Shown here piece by piece: positions 16,360 through 25,568 of a DNA stretch of 64,000 bases; the stretch's first letter is position 1; each line of letters begins with the position of its first letter. The DNA is from Haloarcula rubra. Its GTDB lineage: Archaea > Halobacteriota > Halobacteria > Halobacteriales > Haloarculaceae. Location of the stretch: the NCBI RefSeq assembly GCF_019599465.1, contig NZ_RKLR01000001.1, forward strand, positions 62,001 through 126,000, read 5' to 3'. Below the pieces are notes generated by a model, which did no database searches, was not told where the DNA came from, and saw only the letters and a program-made list of their open reading frames with translations. The position numbers were made by a program, and so were the translations under genes.

Positions 16360-18681
16360 ATGCCAACAGACAGGGATTCGCCGCTCCCCAGCGTCGTCGG
16401 CGATAGCTACGCCGCGCGGCTGGGAGTCGCGCTCGCGTTCGCTATCGTCGTCATCGTCGCGTTCGGCGCCGTCGTCAGCTTGCAGGCCTCTGCGACGCTC
16501 GAAGACGACGTCGCCGGCGACATGACGGCGCTGTCGGATACGCAGGCCGGCCAACTGGACGCCTGGTTGACGACGACACGGCGCAACGTGCGGACGACGT
16601 CTCGGTTGCCCGTCTTCTCCGACGGCTCACAGACGGCGATACAGGACAGACTGACCGGCCTCGTCGAGAACGACGAGGTGCCGCCCGACGTGGTCGCGGT
16701 CCACTACGTGAACACCGACACCGGTGAAATCGTCGCCAGTTCGAACGAGCAGTTCGTCGGCGTCGACGCCGCCGAACAGGGCGCGCCGTTCGCGACGGAC
16801 CCGCCCTCGTTCAGTAGTCCGGACGACACCCACGTCACCGACCCGTTCACCGTCTCCGTCGTCGACCACCCGATAATCGCGGTGGTGTCGCCGGTTCCCG
16901 GGGCGGAGAACCGCGCCGTCGTCTACATGACGGACCTCGAATCGAAAGCACAGGACATCTCGAACCAGCGGGCCGGGTCGTACACCACCGTCGTCGACAC
17001 CGACGGGGAGTTCGTCGCCCACCCGAACACGTCGAAGATAGGGACGACCGCACCCGTCTCCCGACTGGACGGTGCCCCCGTCGCCTCGCTGGCACCGGGC
17101 AACAGCACGTTCGTCGAGACGGGGGCGATGCTGATGGGACTCACCCGTCTGGACTCCCACGACTGGGTCGTGATGGTCCACGCGAACCCGGAGCAGGCCT
17201 ACGCCCTGAGCGACCAGATAAACTCCGACCTCGTCGCGCTCATCCTGCTGGCCGTCATCAACCTCGGTCTGGTCGGTGTGACCATCGGCGGGAACACGAT
17301 AGCCTCACTCCGTCGCCTCTCCGCGAAGGCCGAGGCGATGGCCGAGGGCGACCTCGACGTCGAACTCAGGACGTCGCGGACCGACGAGTTCGGGACGCTG
17401 TACGGCGCGTTCGACGACATGCGCGCCAGCCTCCGGGAACAGATATCCGAGGCCGAGGCCGCTCGTGAGGAGGCCGAGCAGGCCAAGCAGGAGGCGCAGG
17501 CCGCCAAGGAGGACGTCGAACAGGAGCGCAACGAGATGCAGGCGCTCAGCGGCCACCTCGAACTCAAGGCCGACGAGTACAGTGACGCGCTAGAGGCCGC
17601 CGCGAACGGCGACCTCACGGCCCGCGTCGACGACGACAGCATGAGCGACGCGATGGCCGACGTCGGGACGGAGATAAACGCCACACTCGACGCACTGGAG
17701 GAGACTATCGCGGACATGAAGACGTTCGCGGCGAACGTCCTCCAGTCGACCGAGCGCGTCGGGTCGAACGCCGAACGCGTCGACCAGGCCAGCCAGCAGG
17801 TCTCGAAGTCGATTCAGGAGATATTCGAGGGGACCACGGAACAGAGCGAACGCCTCCAGGAGGCCTCCAGCGAGATGGACAACCTCTCGGCGACGGCCGA
17901 GGAAGTCGCCGCCTCCGCCCAGCAGGTGGCAGACACCTCACAGTCCGCCGCCGAGGTGGGCGAAGACGGCCGCGAGGCCGCACAGGAGGCCATCGCGGAG
18001 ATGAACGCCATCGAGGCCGAGACCGAGGAGACCGTCGAGGAGATTACCGCACTCGACGAGGAACTCGACGAGATCGGCGAGATCGTCGGCGTCATCACGA
18101 ACATCGTCGAGCAGACGAACATGCTCGCGCTGAACGCCTCCATCGAGGCCGCACACGCCGACGGCGACGGGGCCGGGTTCGCCGTCGTCGCGGACGAGAT
18201 CAAGGGCCTCGCGGAAGAGACCAAATCCGCCGCCGGAGACATCGAACAGCGCATCGAGCGCATCCAGACCCAGGCCGGCGACACCGTCGAGACGATGGAG
18301 TCGACGAGCGAGCGCATCACCGAGGGCGTCGACACCGTCGAGGAGACGGTCGACGCACTGGAGACCATCGTCGAGTACACTGAGGAGGTCGACACCGGTA
18401 TCCAGGAGATAGACCGAGCGACCGAGGAACAGGCCCGGACCGCACAGGAGGTCATGGGCACCATCGACGACCTCTCCACTATCTCACAGCAGACCGCGAC
18501 CGAGGCCGACACCGTCGCCGGTGCGGCCGAGGACCAGTCTGCCTCCATCGCGGAGGTGGCCGACTCCGCACGGGAACTCCGTGAGCGCGCGGCCGACCTC
18601 GAATCGCTACTCGACCGCTTCGACGTCGACACCACCGAGGCGACCGGTGCCGGCGGCGCGACGGCCACGACGGACGACTGA
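16360..18681 (+). CDS. htrII: Sensory rhodopsin II transducer HtrII with extracellular Cache-like domain
   Basis: Methyl-accepting transducer (773 residues) that passes the sensory rhodopsin signal to the CheA/CheW system. Order: TM1 (21-43), large extracellular domain (44-288) with the Cache-type segment VVDTDGEFVAHPN near 211-223, TM2 (291-311), HAMP (312-365), long coiled coil, and the conserved signalling tip VEQTNMLALNASIEAAHA. Candidate methylation sites are Glu/Gln pairs in flanking helices. Its length is close to the long, chemosensing Halobacterium-type HtrII rather than the short Natronomonas type. Its stop is two bases before sopII, so the two are co-translated as a pair. Confidence 0.9.
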   Translation: MPTDRDSPLPSVVGDSYAARLGVALAFAIVVIVAFGAVVSLQASATLEDDVAGDMTALSDTQAGQLDAWLTTTRRNVRTTSRLPVFSDGSQTAIQDRLTGLVENDEVPPDVVAVHYVNTDTGEIVASSNEQFVGVDAAEQGAPFATDPPSFSSPDDTHVTDPFTVSVVDHPIIAVVSPVPGAENRAVVYMTDLESKAQDISNQRAGSYTTVVDTDGEFVAHPNTSKIGTTAPVSRLDGAPVASLAPGNSTFVETGAMLMGLTRLDSHDWVVMVHANPEQAYALSDQINSDLVALILLAVINLGLVGVTIGGNTIASLRRLSAKAEAMAEGDLDVELRTSRTDEFGTLYGAFDDMRASLREQISEAEAAREEAEQAKQEAQAAKEDVEQERNEMQALSGHLELKADEYSDALEAAANGDLTARVDDDSMSDAMADVGTEINATLDALEETIADMKTFAANVLQSTERVGSNAERVDQASQQVSKSIQEIFEGTTEQSERLQEASSEMDNLSATAEEVAASAQQVADTSQSAAEVGEDGREAAQEAIAEMNAIEAETEETVEEITALDEELDEIGEIVGVITNIVEQTNMLALNASIEAAHADGDGAGFAVVADEIKGLAEETKSAAGDIEQRIERIQTQAGDTVETMESTSERITEGVDTVEETVDALETIVEYTEEVDTGIQEIDRATEEQARTAQEVMGTIDDLSTISQQTATEADTVAGAAEDQSASIAEVADSARELRERAADLESLLDRFDVDTTEATGAGGATATTDD

Positions 18682-18683
18682 CA

Positions 18684-19385
18684 ATGGACACGATAACACT
18701 CTGGTTCACGCTGGGACTGCTCGGAGAACTGCTCGGGACGGCCGTGCTGGCCTACGGCTACACGCTCGTCCCCGAAGCGACGCGGAGGCGTTACCTCCTG
18801 CTCGTGGCGATTCCGGGCGTCGCCATCGTCGCGTACGTCCTGCTAGCGCTCGGTGTGGGCCGGATACAGGCGGCCGGGCACACGGTGTACGTCGTCCGCT
18901 ACGCGGACTGGCTGGTGACGACGCCCATCAACGTCCTCTATCTGGGACTGCTCGCACAGGCCAGCAGGAGCGACATCGGCAAACTCGTCGGCCTGCAGGC
19001 GCTGACCATCGTCTTCGGGTTCGCCGGGACCCTCGTCCCCGACCCGCTGAACTACGGCCTGTTCGCGCTCGGTGCGGCCTGTTTCGGCGGCGTCGTCTAC
19101 CTCCTGTACGGCCCAGTCGCGGCCGCCGCCGAGACGGTGCTCTCGGAACTCGAAGAGAGTCTCTACCGGACGCTGCGGAACTTCGTCGTCGTCCTCTGGC
19201 TCGTGTACCCCGTCGTCTGGGTACTGGGCGTGTCGGGTATCGGCCTGATGGACGTCGAGACGGCGTCGCTGGTCATCGTCTACCTCGACGTAGTGACGAA
19301 AGTCGGGTTCGGCGTCATCGCACTGCAGGCGTGGACGACGATGCGCGAAGTCACCGTCGGCGACAGCGTCGTGACTGCCGACTAG
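18684..19385 (+). CDS. sopII: Sensory rhodopsin II (phoborhodopsin), photophobic receptor
   Basis: Seven-helix retinal protein of 233 residues. Helix C has RYADWLVTTP with Arg72 and counterion Asp75. The proton-donor position (Asp96 in bacteriorhodopsin) is Tyr86, so it is not a proton pump type. Helix F has WLVYPVVW with Tyr175. Helix G has YLDVVTKVGFG with Asp202, Thr205 and Schiff-base Lys206. Thr205 and Tyr175 correspond to the SRII residues needed for signal relay. The gene follows its cognate transducer by two bases. Confidence 0.9.
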   Translation: MDTITLWFTLGLLGELLGTAVLAYGYTLVPEATRRRYLLLVAIPGVAIVAYVLLALGVGRIQAAGHTVYVVRYADWLVTTPINVLYLGLLAQASRSDIGKLVGLQALTIVFGFAGTLVPDPLNYGLFALGAACFGGVVYLLYGPVAAAAETVLSELEESLYRTLRNFVVVLWLVYPVVWVLGVSGIGLMDVETASLVIVYLDVVTKVGFGVIALQAWTTMREVTVGDSVVTAD

Positions 19386-19439
19386 GCGAGTTCGGCTCTC
19401 GAAGAAACGGCGACGGTGCGAGCGTGGCGACGTGGGCAG

Positions 19440-20399
19440 TCAGTGGATGCCCATCGCTTCGATCTGCTCTTGATACCGGTTGCGGATGGTGACCTCCGTC
19501 ACCTGTGCCACGTCGGCGACTTCGCGCTGTGTCTTCTTCTCGTTACACAGCAGCGAGGCGGCGTAGATGGCCGCGGCGGCGTAGCCGGTGGGGGACTTCC
19601 CCGAGAGCAGGCCCTGTTCGGCGGTGGTGTCGATTATCTCGTTGGCCTTCGACTGGACCTCCTCGGAGAGGTCGAGTTCGGAGGCGAACCGGGGGACGTA
19701 CTGCTTGGGGTCGACCGGTTCCATCTTGAGTTCGAGTTCCTGTGCGACGTACCGGTACGTGCGCCCGATCTCCTTCTGTTCGACGCGGGAGACGTCGGAC
19801 ACCTCTTCGAGACTCCGCGGGATGCCTTCCTGCCGACAGGCGGCGTACAGGCAGGCGGTGGCGACGCCCTCGATGGAGCGACCGCGGATGAGGTCCTCGT
19901 TGAGTGCCCGTCGATAGATGACCGAGGCCACCTCTCGCACGGAGCGTGGGACGCCCAGTGCGGAGGCCATCCGGTCGATTTCGGAGAGCGCGAACTGGAG
20001 GTTCCGTTCGCCGGCGTCTTTCGTCCGGATTCGCTCTTGCCACTTTCGGAGGCGGTGCATCTGGGAGCGTTTCTCCGACGACAGGGACCGACCGTAGGCG
20101 TCCTTGTCCTTCCAGTCGATCTGGGTGGTCAGGCCCTTGTCGTGCATCGTCTGTGTCGTCGGCGCTCCGACGCGTGACTTGGACTGGCGTTCGGAGTGAT
20201 TGAACGCGCGCCACTCGGGCCCGCGGTCGATGTTCTCGTCCTCGATGACTAGCCCACAGTCCTCGCAGACGAGTTCTCCGCCGCCGTCACTGGAGATATT
20301 CTCCGACTCACATTCGGGACAGGTTTGTTGACCAGTGTCCTCGGACTCCTGCTCACGCTCCTCCTGGTCCGTATCCCGCTGGCGCGTCGGCCGTTCCAT
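19440..20399 (-). CDS. tfb: Transcription initiation factor IIB (TFB)
   Basis: General archaeal transcription factor of 319 residues that bridges TBP and RNA polymerase. It has an N-terminal zinc ribbon (CPECES then CEDCG), a B-finger region, and two cyclin-like repeats, the second ending [10 protein letters not shown] and a recognition helix [14 protein letters not shown] 20399 is chosen because the upstream extension to 20456 does not resemble TFB N termini. Haloarchaea carry several TFB genes; which one this is cannot be told. Confidence 0.95.
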   Translation of the reverse strand: MERPTRQRDTDQEEREQESEDTGQQTCPECESENISSDGGGELVCEDCGLVIEDENIDRGPEWRAFNHSERQSKSRVGAPTTQTMHDKGLTTQIDWKDKDAYGRSLSSEKRSQMHRLRKWQERIRTKDAGERNLQFALSEIDRMASALGVPRSVREVASVIYRRALNEDLIRGRSIEGVATACLYAACRQEGIPRSLEEVSDVSRVEQKEIGRTYRYVAQELELKMEPVDPKQYVPRFASELDLSEEVQSKANEIIDTTAEQGLLSGKSPTGYAAAAIYAASLLCNEKKTQREVADVAQVTEVTIRNRYQEQIEAMGIH

Positions 20400-20428
20400 G
20401 TGTTCTTTTACGGAGAAAGGCCTATTAC

Positions 20429-20437
20429 GTATAAATG
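20429..20437 (-). promoter_or_regulatory. TATA box of tfb
   Basis: On the minus strand CATTTATAC lies 30-38 bases before the tfb ATG, which suggests a transcript with a short leader of about 5-10 bases. Confidence 0.5.
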
Positions 20438-20537
20438 TTTGGGTGGTTGGCACCACTTATCGGGGGTGAAACCCGGGGGCCGTCGGTGAATCGAGGCCGA
20501 ATAAACGCTTAACCCGAGGGAGTGCGGTAGTTGGTTC

Positions 20538-21410
20538 ATGAACGTGGCCGTACTGGGGGCCGGCCCGCGTGGGCGAGTCCTCACCCGACGGTGCGTACGT
20601 GCAGGCCACGCCGTCCGTCTGTACGACGAGAACGCGAACGCGGTGATGGACAGCGTCGACGCCGTCGCACAGGCCGTAGACGACGGCACCGTCACGGACT
20701 CGGTCGACGGGACGACTGGGCTCCAGAGCGCCATGGACGGGGCCGACGTCGTCCTCGACGCGACCGACGGCGAGACGGCGGCCCGCCGGGAGTTGCTTGC
20801 AGACGTCGAGACGATGGTCGCCGACGACACCCTCGTCGCGACCGGCGACACGACCGTGTCGGTGACGGCCGTCGCGGCGGGGTTACGAGCACCCAACCGT
20901 GCGGTAGGACTCCACTTCCCCGACCCGGATGCGGGCGACGTCGTCGAGGTCGTCCTCGCGGACCAGACGACGGCGACGACGCGTGACCGCGCGACGGCGT
21001 TCGTCCGCGGACTCGACGGCGTCCCGGTCGTCGTCCGGGACAGTCCCGGTTTCGCCGCGGCACGCTACGAACTCGCGAGCATCCGTGAGGCCGTCCAGAT
21101 GGTCGAGGACGGCGTCGCCACCGTCCCCGACGTCGACCGGGCGGCCACGCGCACCGGAGACGGCCGCGGACCGCTCGCGCGCGCCGACGCGATGGGACTC
21201 GACGCCGTCCTCGACGGACTGACGGACCTGACCGAACGGCTGGGGGCGCGCTTCGAGCCACCGTCGCTGCTCAGGGACGCCGTCGCGGCGGGCCGACTCG
21301 GGCAGTCGACCGGCGAGGGGTTCTACGTGTGGACGAACGGTGAACCGACTCGCCCCGGCGAACTGAACCCGACCATCGACGCCCGCGCCGACGGGGTCGA
21401 CGAGCGATGA
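20538..21410 (+). CDS. 3-hydroxyacyl-CoA dehydrogenase family protein
   Basis: NAD-dependent dehydrogenase of 290 residues. It begins MNVAVLGAGPRGRVLTRRC (GxGxxG nucleotide fold), and the C-terminal domain has FVRGLDGVPVVVRDSPGF and GQSTGEGFYVW, typical of the HAD_N/HAD_C family that oxidises 3-hydroxyacyl-CoA in beta-oxidation. The usual catalytic His falls in VGLHFPDPD. A GCTTAACC box (20508-20515) about 27 bases upstream supports the start. The next gene overlaps by four bases (ATGA). Confidence 0.88.
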   Translation: MNVAVLGAGPRGRVLTRRCVRAGHAVRLYDENANAVMDSVDAVAQAVDDGTVTDSVDGTTGLQSAMDGADVVLDATDGETAARRELLADVETMVADDTLVATGDTTVSVTAVAAGLRAPNRAVGLHFPDPDAGDVVEVVLADQTTATTRDRATAFVRGLDGVPVVVRDSPGFAAARYELASIREAVQMVEDGVATVPDVDRAATRTGDGRGPLARADAMGLDAVLDGLTDLTERLGARFEPPSLLRDAVAAGRLGQSTGEGFYVWTNGEPTRPGELNPTIDARADGVDER

Positions 21411-22000
21411 GCGTCGACGACACCGTCGAAGTCGACGACGACGACGGCATCAGCGAGTTGTTCGACGAACTGGAGGAGTTAGAGTCGCTCGTCGACTCAC
21501 CGGAAGAACGCAGGCAGGTCAGAGAAGCGATGCGGGCGGCGGCCGAGGCTCAGGACGACGAACCGGTCGTCTTCGGTCGCGTCGTCTACGGGTTCGACCG
21601 CGAAGACCTCGCGGAGTCCGTCCTCGGGTCGCTGCTGTTCGGGATTCCGATGGCCGTCGAGGGCGGGACCGTCGACGCCGGTCGCCACATCGCTCAGCAC
21701 CCGCTGTATCTGGCCGGGACGCTCGTCTCGGCCATCGCGATGGTCGTCGGTATCCTCTACGTCGCCGACTTCCAGGACGTCCGGGTCGCCAGGCGAATCT
21801 TCGGCATCGTCCCGCGCCGACTGGCCGGGGTCACCCTCACGGCGTTCGTCGTCGCCGTCGCCCTGTTGACGGGATGGGGCGTGGTCGAATGGTCGACAAC
21901 GGACCTGACGGCCACGTGGGAGTCGCTGTGCGTCTGTAGCGTGGCGTTCGTGCCGATGGCCATCGGTGCCGCGCTGGGCGACATCCTGCCGGGGAGCTGA
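21407..22000 (+). CDS. DUF2391-type integral membrane protein
   Basis: Membrane protein of 197 residues: an acidic cytoplasmic N terminus with coiled-coil-like ELFDELEELESLVDSPEERR, then about four to five hydrophobic segments (LGSLLFGIPMAVEGG, LAGTLVSAIAMVVGILYV, LAGVTLTAFVVAVALLTGW, VAFVPMAIGAALGDILPG). The pattern matches the uncharacterised DUF2391 family as I remember it. It overlaps the stop of the dehydrogenase gene by ATGA, so they are co-translated. Function unknown. Confidence 0.7.
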   Translation: MSVDDTVEVDDDDGISELFDELEELESLVDSPEERRQVREAMRAAAEAQDDEPVVFGRVVYGFDREDLAESVLGSLLFGIPMAVEGGTVDAGRHIAQHPLYLAGTLVSAIAMVVGILYVADFQDVRVARRIFGIVPRRLAGVTLTAFVVAVALLTGWGVVEWSTTDLTATWESLCVCSVAFVPMAIGAALGDILPGS

Positions 22001-22072
22001 GCGTGCCACTCTTTGCCGTGACGACGACGACGTTTGGCAACCGTTAAAAGCCGCGGTCGGATACGGGGTGGT

Positions 22073-22252
22073 ATGAGCGAGAGCCAGCAAAAGCGGACGC
22101 AAAAGTGCGTCTCGTGTGGCATCAACATCGCCGGCACGAACGCCGCCGCGTTCAAGTGCCCGGACTGCGGCCAGCAGATTTACCGCTGTTCGACCTGCCG
22201 CAAGCAGAGTAACCTCTACAAGTGCCCCGACTGCGGATTCACGGGTCCATAA
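22073..22252 (+). CDS. Small two-zinc-finger protein (HVO_2753-type)
   Basis: A 59-residue protein with four CxxC pairs (CVSC, CPDC, CSTC, CPDC) that should bind two zinc ions. It resembles the Haloferax volcanii zinc micro-protein HVO_2753, which sits beside the EF-1 beta gene as here. The start is ATG 22073, not the upstream in-frame codon at 22034. The next gene begins two bases after the stop, so co-expression with translation factor aEF1B is very likely. Its molecular role is not known. Confidence 0.85.
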   Translation: MSESQQKRTQKCVSCGINIAGTNAAAFKCPDCGQQIYRCSTCRKQSNLYKCPDCGFTGP

Positions 22253-22254
22253 CC

Positions 22255-22521
22255 ATGGGAAAGGTAGCCGCCAAGATCAAGATCATGCCGCAGAGCCCGG
22301 AAGTCGACCTCGACGACCTGCAGGAGCGTCTCGAAGGGTCGCTTCCCGAAGGAGCGAAGATCAAGGGCTTCGAGCGTGACGACGTCGCGTTCGGCCTCGT
22401 CGCACTCCTCCCGACGGTCATCGTCCCCGACGACGCCGGCGGGACCGAGGCCGTCGAGGAAGCGTTCAGCGGAGTCGACGGCGTCGAGTCCGTCGAAGTC
22501 GACAGCGTCGGCCGCCTCTGA
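22255..22521 (+). CDS. ef1b: Translation elongation factor 1 beta (aEF1B)
   Basis: Nucleotide-exchange factor for aEF1A, 88 residues. It begins [20 protein letters not shown] and has the archaeal form of the guanine-exchange ferredoxin-like fold, with [13 protein letters not shown] and a final [15 protein letters not shown] 22255 is chosen because upstream extension adds the tail of the zinc-protein frame. It lies between the zinc micro-protein and rpl21e. Confidence 0.95.
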   Translation: MGKVAAKIKIMPQSPEVDLDDLQERLEGSLPEGAKIKGFERDDVAFGLVALLPTVIVPDDAGGTEAVEEAFSGVDGVESVEVDSVGRL

Positions 22522-22641
22522 GCACTGGCTCCCGTTTTCGCGTTCCCCGAATCCGGTAGCCGCAGCACTGCGAGAACCCGTCACGCCCGCGGCCGTGGAA
22601 CGCACGTTTTATTAGGGCGACCGGACAAGCGGTGAGCAAGA

Positions 22642-22935
22642 ATGCCTAGTTCAAACGGCCCTCTCGAAGGAACTCGGAACAAACTCAAGAACAAGCCCCG
22701 CGACGGCGGTACCTCGCCGCCCCAGCGCGCCGTCGAGCAGTTCGAGAACGGCGAAAAGGTCCACCTCAAAATCGACCCCTCGGTGCCCGACGGTCGCTTC
22801 CACCCGCGGTTCGACGGCCAGACCGGCACCGTCGCCGGCCAGCAGGGACGTGCCTACCAGGTCGAAATCGTCGACGGCGGCAAGGAGAAGACGGTCGTCG
22901 TCAAGCCCGCACACCTGCGCCGGCAAGAGAACTGA
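22642..22935 (+). CDS. rpl21e: 50S ribosomal protein L21e
   Basis: Ribosomal protein of 97 residues, starting [20 protein letters not shown] and containing the family pattern [32 protein letters not shown] box (22606-22616) lies about 26-36 bases upstream of ATG 22642. The rpo4 gene starts three bases after its stop. Confidence 0.96.
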   Translation: MPSSNGPLEGTRNKLKNKPRDGGTSPPQRAVEQFENGEKVHLKIDPSVPDGRFHPRFDGQTGTVAGQQGRAYQVEIVDGGKEKTVVVKPAHLRRQEN

Positions 22936-22938
22936 GCG

Positions 22939-23295
22939 ATGACCATCTTCAAAGAGAAGGTCGACGAGGAGTACCTGACCCTCGCCGAGACGAAAGCGGT
23001 CCTCGAAGACCTCGAGATGGAGCGCGCGGCCGACGAGGAGCGCGAGATGCGCTACGAACTCAAGCGTGCCATCGAGCACGTCAACCGCTTCGCCCTGCTC
23101 GACCCCGAGGAATCCCTCGAGTTCGTCGAGCAACTGCAGGAACTGGAGAAGGTCGACGAGGCGACGGCCTACAAGATAGCGAACCTCCGTCCCCTCGACC
23201 GGGACGAACTCCGCGCGGTCTTCGCACAGGAGCGGTACACGCTCAGCGGCGACGAACTCGACGACATTCTCGATATCGTCAAGCAGTACGCCTGA
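22939..23295 (+). CDS. rpoF: DNA-directed RNA polymerase subunit Rpo4 (RpoF)
   Basis: Subunit F of archaeal RNA polymerase (118 residues), which forms the stalk with Rpo7. It begins MTIFKEKVDEEYLTLAETK and has the HRDC-like helical C-terminal part IANLRPLDRDELRAVFAQER. It follows rpl21e by three bases, the usual archaeal pairing. Confidence 0.96.
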   Translation: MTIFKEKVDEEYLTLAETKAVLEDLEMERAADEEREMRYELKRAIEHVNRFALLDPEESLEFVEQLQELEKVDEATAYKIANLRPLDRDELRAVFAQERYTLSGDELDDILDIVKQYA

Positions 23296-23371
23296 GCGGT
23301 CGGGTTTCGACCCACCGGGCGTAGTGTGTCTATCCATCGCCATTAAGTGCGTTCTCGTCGTACCGCAGTAC

Positions 23372-23950
23372 ATGAGCAGCACGGAGAGCGGTGGCGACGA
23401 CATGGTCGCGGCAGTGCTCGACGTCCTCCCACACGGTCGGAGCGACGACGACAGGCCACAGCACCAGAAAGAGCCGCTCGCGTACGCCCTCGGTATCGAG
23501 GAGTTCTACATCTACGAACTCACGCTTTCCGACGACGCCGACATCGCGTTCGGGGACCGCATCGACCTGACCGAGTTCGGTCGCGTGCGGGAGCGAGAGT
23601 TCGACGACCTCCCCAGCGGCGCCCGCTCGGAACTGGAGTACGCCGTCGAAGAGGTAGTCGAGGCAGACGAAGGGCGGTTCGTCGACTTCTACAACGACGC
23701 CCAGCCGATCACCCTGCGACTCCACCAGTTGAACCTCCTGCCGGGCATCGGGAAGAAACTCCGGAACACGATTCTCGACGAGCGAAAGCGCAAGCCCTTC
23801 GAGAGCTTCGAGGACCTCGGAGAGCGGGTCAGCGGCCTCCACAATCCAGAGGAAGTGCTCGTCGAGCGCATCCTCGAAGAACTGCGCGAAGACGACCTGA
23901 AGTATCGGTTGTTCGTGCGCCGGAGCGAGCAAGGCGAGGGCGGCGAGTAA
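23372..23950 (+). CDS. DUF655-family RNA-associated protein
   Basis: A 192-residue protein with an N-terminal beta-rich region and a C-terminal helix-hairpin-helix, LLPGIGKKLRNTILDERK, typical of DUF655 proteins found between rpoF and ksgA in archaea. The context suggests a role in RNA or nucleic-acid transactions; no biochemical role is established. ATG 23372 gives the conserved length; the upstream in-frame codon at 23324 adds a hydrophobic, unrelated stretch. Confidence 0.85.
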   Translation: MSSTESGGDDMVAAVLDVLPHGRSDDDRPQHQKEPLAYALGIEEFYIYELTLSDDADIAFGDRIDLTEFGRVREREFDDLPSGARSELEYAVEEVVEADEGRFVDFYNDAQPITLRLHQLNLLPGIGKKLRNTILDERKRKPFESFEDLGERVSGLHNPEEVLVERILEELREDDLKYRLFVRRSEQGEGGE

Positions 23951-24030
23951 ACGGAGTTCAGGAGCCACCCTCGTCGCGGAACGGCCCGAGTAGTCGCCCT
24001 TTTCAATCGCCGACCGTCTACGGAGTCACG

Positions 24031-24888
24031 ATGACCGACACGCCGACCGGTACCCGTGACCCCGACGCCCTCGTCCGCCGGGCGGGCAAGCGGGCCGACA
24101 CCCGGCAGGACCAGCACTTCCTCGTCGACGACCGAGTCCTCGACCGCATCCCCGAGTACGCCGTCGAGGCGGAGATGGACCTCGCGCACGTCCTCGAAAT
24201 CGGTGGCGGCCCCGGCGCCCTGACCGACCGCTTGCTGGCGGTCGCGGACCGAGTCACGGTCGTCGAACGCGACCGCGACTTCGCGGCCCACCTGCGCGAG
24301 GAGTTCGCCGAGGAAATCGAGGCAGACCGGCTGACCGTCGTCGAAGGGGACGCCCTCGACGTCGACCTGCCGGCGTTCACCGCGAGCGTCTCGAACCTGC
24401 CGTACGGGGCGTCGTCCGAAATCGCGTTCCGGTTACTGCCCCACGGTCGCCCGATGGTGCTGATGTTCCAGCAGGAGTTCGCCGAGCGGATGGCCGCGGC
24501 CCCCGGAACGGACGACTACGGTCGACTCTCCGTCACGGCAGGTCACTACGCCGACGTCGAGGTGGTCGAGACGGTGCCGAAAGGGGCGTTCGACCCCCAG
24601 CCACGCGTCACGAGCGCGCTCGTGCGGACGACCCCCCGCGAACCCGACTACACCGTCCCCGACGACGAGTTCTTCATGGAGTTCCTGAAGGCCGTGTTCA
24701 CCCAGCGTCGCAAGACGATGCGCAACGCCGTCCGGAACACCGCCCACATCTCGGGGCTGGGCGACCCCGACGCGGTGGTCGACGCCGCCGACGATGATCT
24801 GATGAGCGCCCGCGCGGGGAACCTCACACCGGCCGGCTTCGCCGACCTCGCGACGCTGGCCTACGACGTGGGCGACCCGGAGGCCTGA
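24031..24888 (+). CDS. ksgA: Dimethyladenosine transferase KsgA/RsmA
   Basis: SAM-dependent enzyme (285 residues) that dimethylates two adjacent adenosines near the 3' end of 16S rRNA. It has KRADTRQDQHFLVDDRVL, the SAM loop LEIGGGPGALTDRLL, and catalytic motif NLPYGASSEIAFRLL, all in the expected order. The C-terminal RNA-binding region carries FTQRRKTMRNAVRN. ATG 24031 follows an intergenic gap of 80 bases and gives the usual length. Confidence 0.96.
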   Translation: MTDTPTGTRDPDALVRRAGKRADTRQDQHFLVDDRVLDRIPEYAVEAEMDLAHVLEIGGGPGALTDRLLAVADRVTVVERDRDFAAHLREEFAEEIEADRLTVVEGDALDVDLPAFTASVSNLPYGASSEIAFRLLPHGRPMVLMFQQEFAERMAAAPGTDDYGRLSVTAGHYADVEVVETVPKGAFDPQPRVTSALVRTTPREPDYTVPDDEFFMEFLKAVFTQRRKTMRNAVRNTAHISGLGDPDAVVDAADDDLMSARAGNLTPAGFADLATLAYDVGDPEA

Positions 24889-24891
24889 CAG

Positions 24892-25506
24892 ATGACCGGT
24901 GAGGGCGGGAACGACGGTGCCGATGACGCCGGACGGCCGTCGCTCGCGGACCAGCGTGGCGTCGAATCGGTGTACCAACCGGCCGAGGACTCGGCCCTAC
25001 TCGCACGGGCAGTGCGAGAACGCGTCGGCGACGGTGACCAGACGCTCGACGTGGGAACCGGGTCGGGGTTCGTCGCCGCGGCGATGGCCGAGGCCGGTGC
25101 CGACGCCGTCGGCGTCGACGTGAATCCGCTCGCCTGCCAGCAGGCCCGAGAGCGTGGTGTGACAGTCGTCCGAGGCAACCTCGTCGACCCGTTCCACGAG
25201 GAGTCGTTCGACCTCGTGGCGTTCAACCCGCCCTACCTCCCGACGCCGTCGGAGAGAGAGTGGGACGACTGGATGGAACAGGCACTGTCGGGCGGCGAAG
25301 ACGGGCGGCGACTCGTCGACCCGTTCCTCGAATCCGTCGGTCGAGTGCTCGCCCCCGACGGGGAGGCGCTCCTGTTGGTCAGCAGCCTCACCGACCCCGA
25401 CGCTGTCCGCGAGTACGCCCGTCAGCACGGACTCGCGGGAGAGCGGGTCGCGAGCGAGAAACACCCCTACGAACAGCTCGTCGTCCTGCGGTTCGTACGA
25501 GTATGA
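24892..25506 (+). CDS. HemK2-type protein (release-factor) glutamine methyltransferase
   Basis: SAM-dependent methyltransferase of 204 residues with LDVGTGSGFVAAAMAEAGAD (SAM motif) and FNPPYLPTP, the NPPY signature of enzymes that methylate glutamine. Small size and archaeal context fit the HemK2/Mtq2 group, whose known target is the GGQ glutamine of aRF1. It follows ksgA by three bases. Target assignment is by family. Confidence 0.85.
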   Translation: MTGEGGNDGADDAGRPSLADQRGVESVYQPAEDSALLARAVRERVGDGDQTLDVGTGSGFVAAAMAEAGADAVGVDVNPLACQQARERGVTVVRGNLVDPFHEESFDLVAFNPPYLPTPSEREWDDWMEQALSGGEDGRRLVDPFLESVGRVLAPDGEALLLVSSLTDPDAVREYARQHGLAGERVASEKHPYEQLVVLRFVRV

Positions 25507-25533
25507 TTACTACTGAGCATTTTCTCGAATAGG

Positions 25534-25543
25534 AAATATTAAA
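25534..25543 (+). promoter_or_regulatory. TATA box of the MetE pair
   Basis: AAATATTAAA lies 26-35 bases upstream of ATG 25569, which marks the start of a two-gene leaderless transcript. Confidence 0.6.
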
Positions 25544-25568
25544 GTCCGTCATTTCGTAGCCGGGTGCA

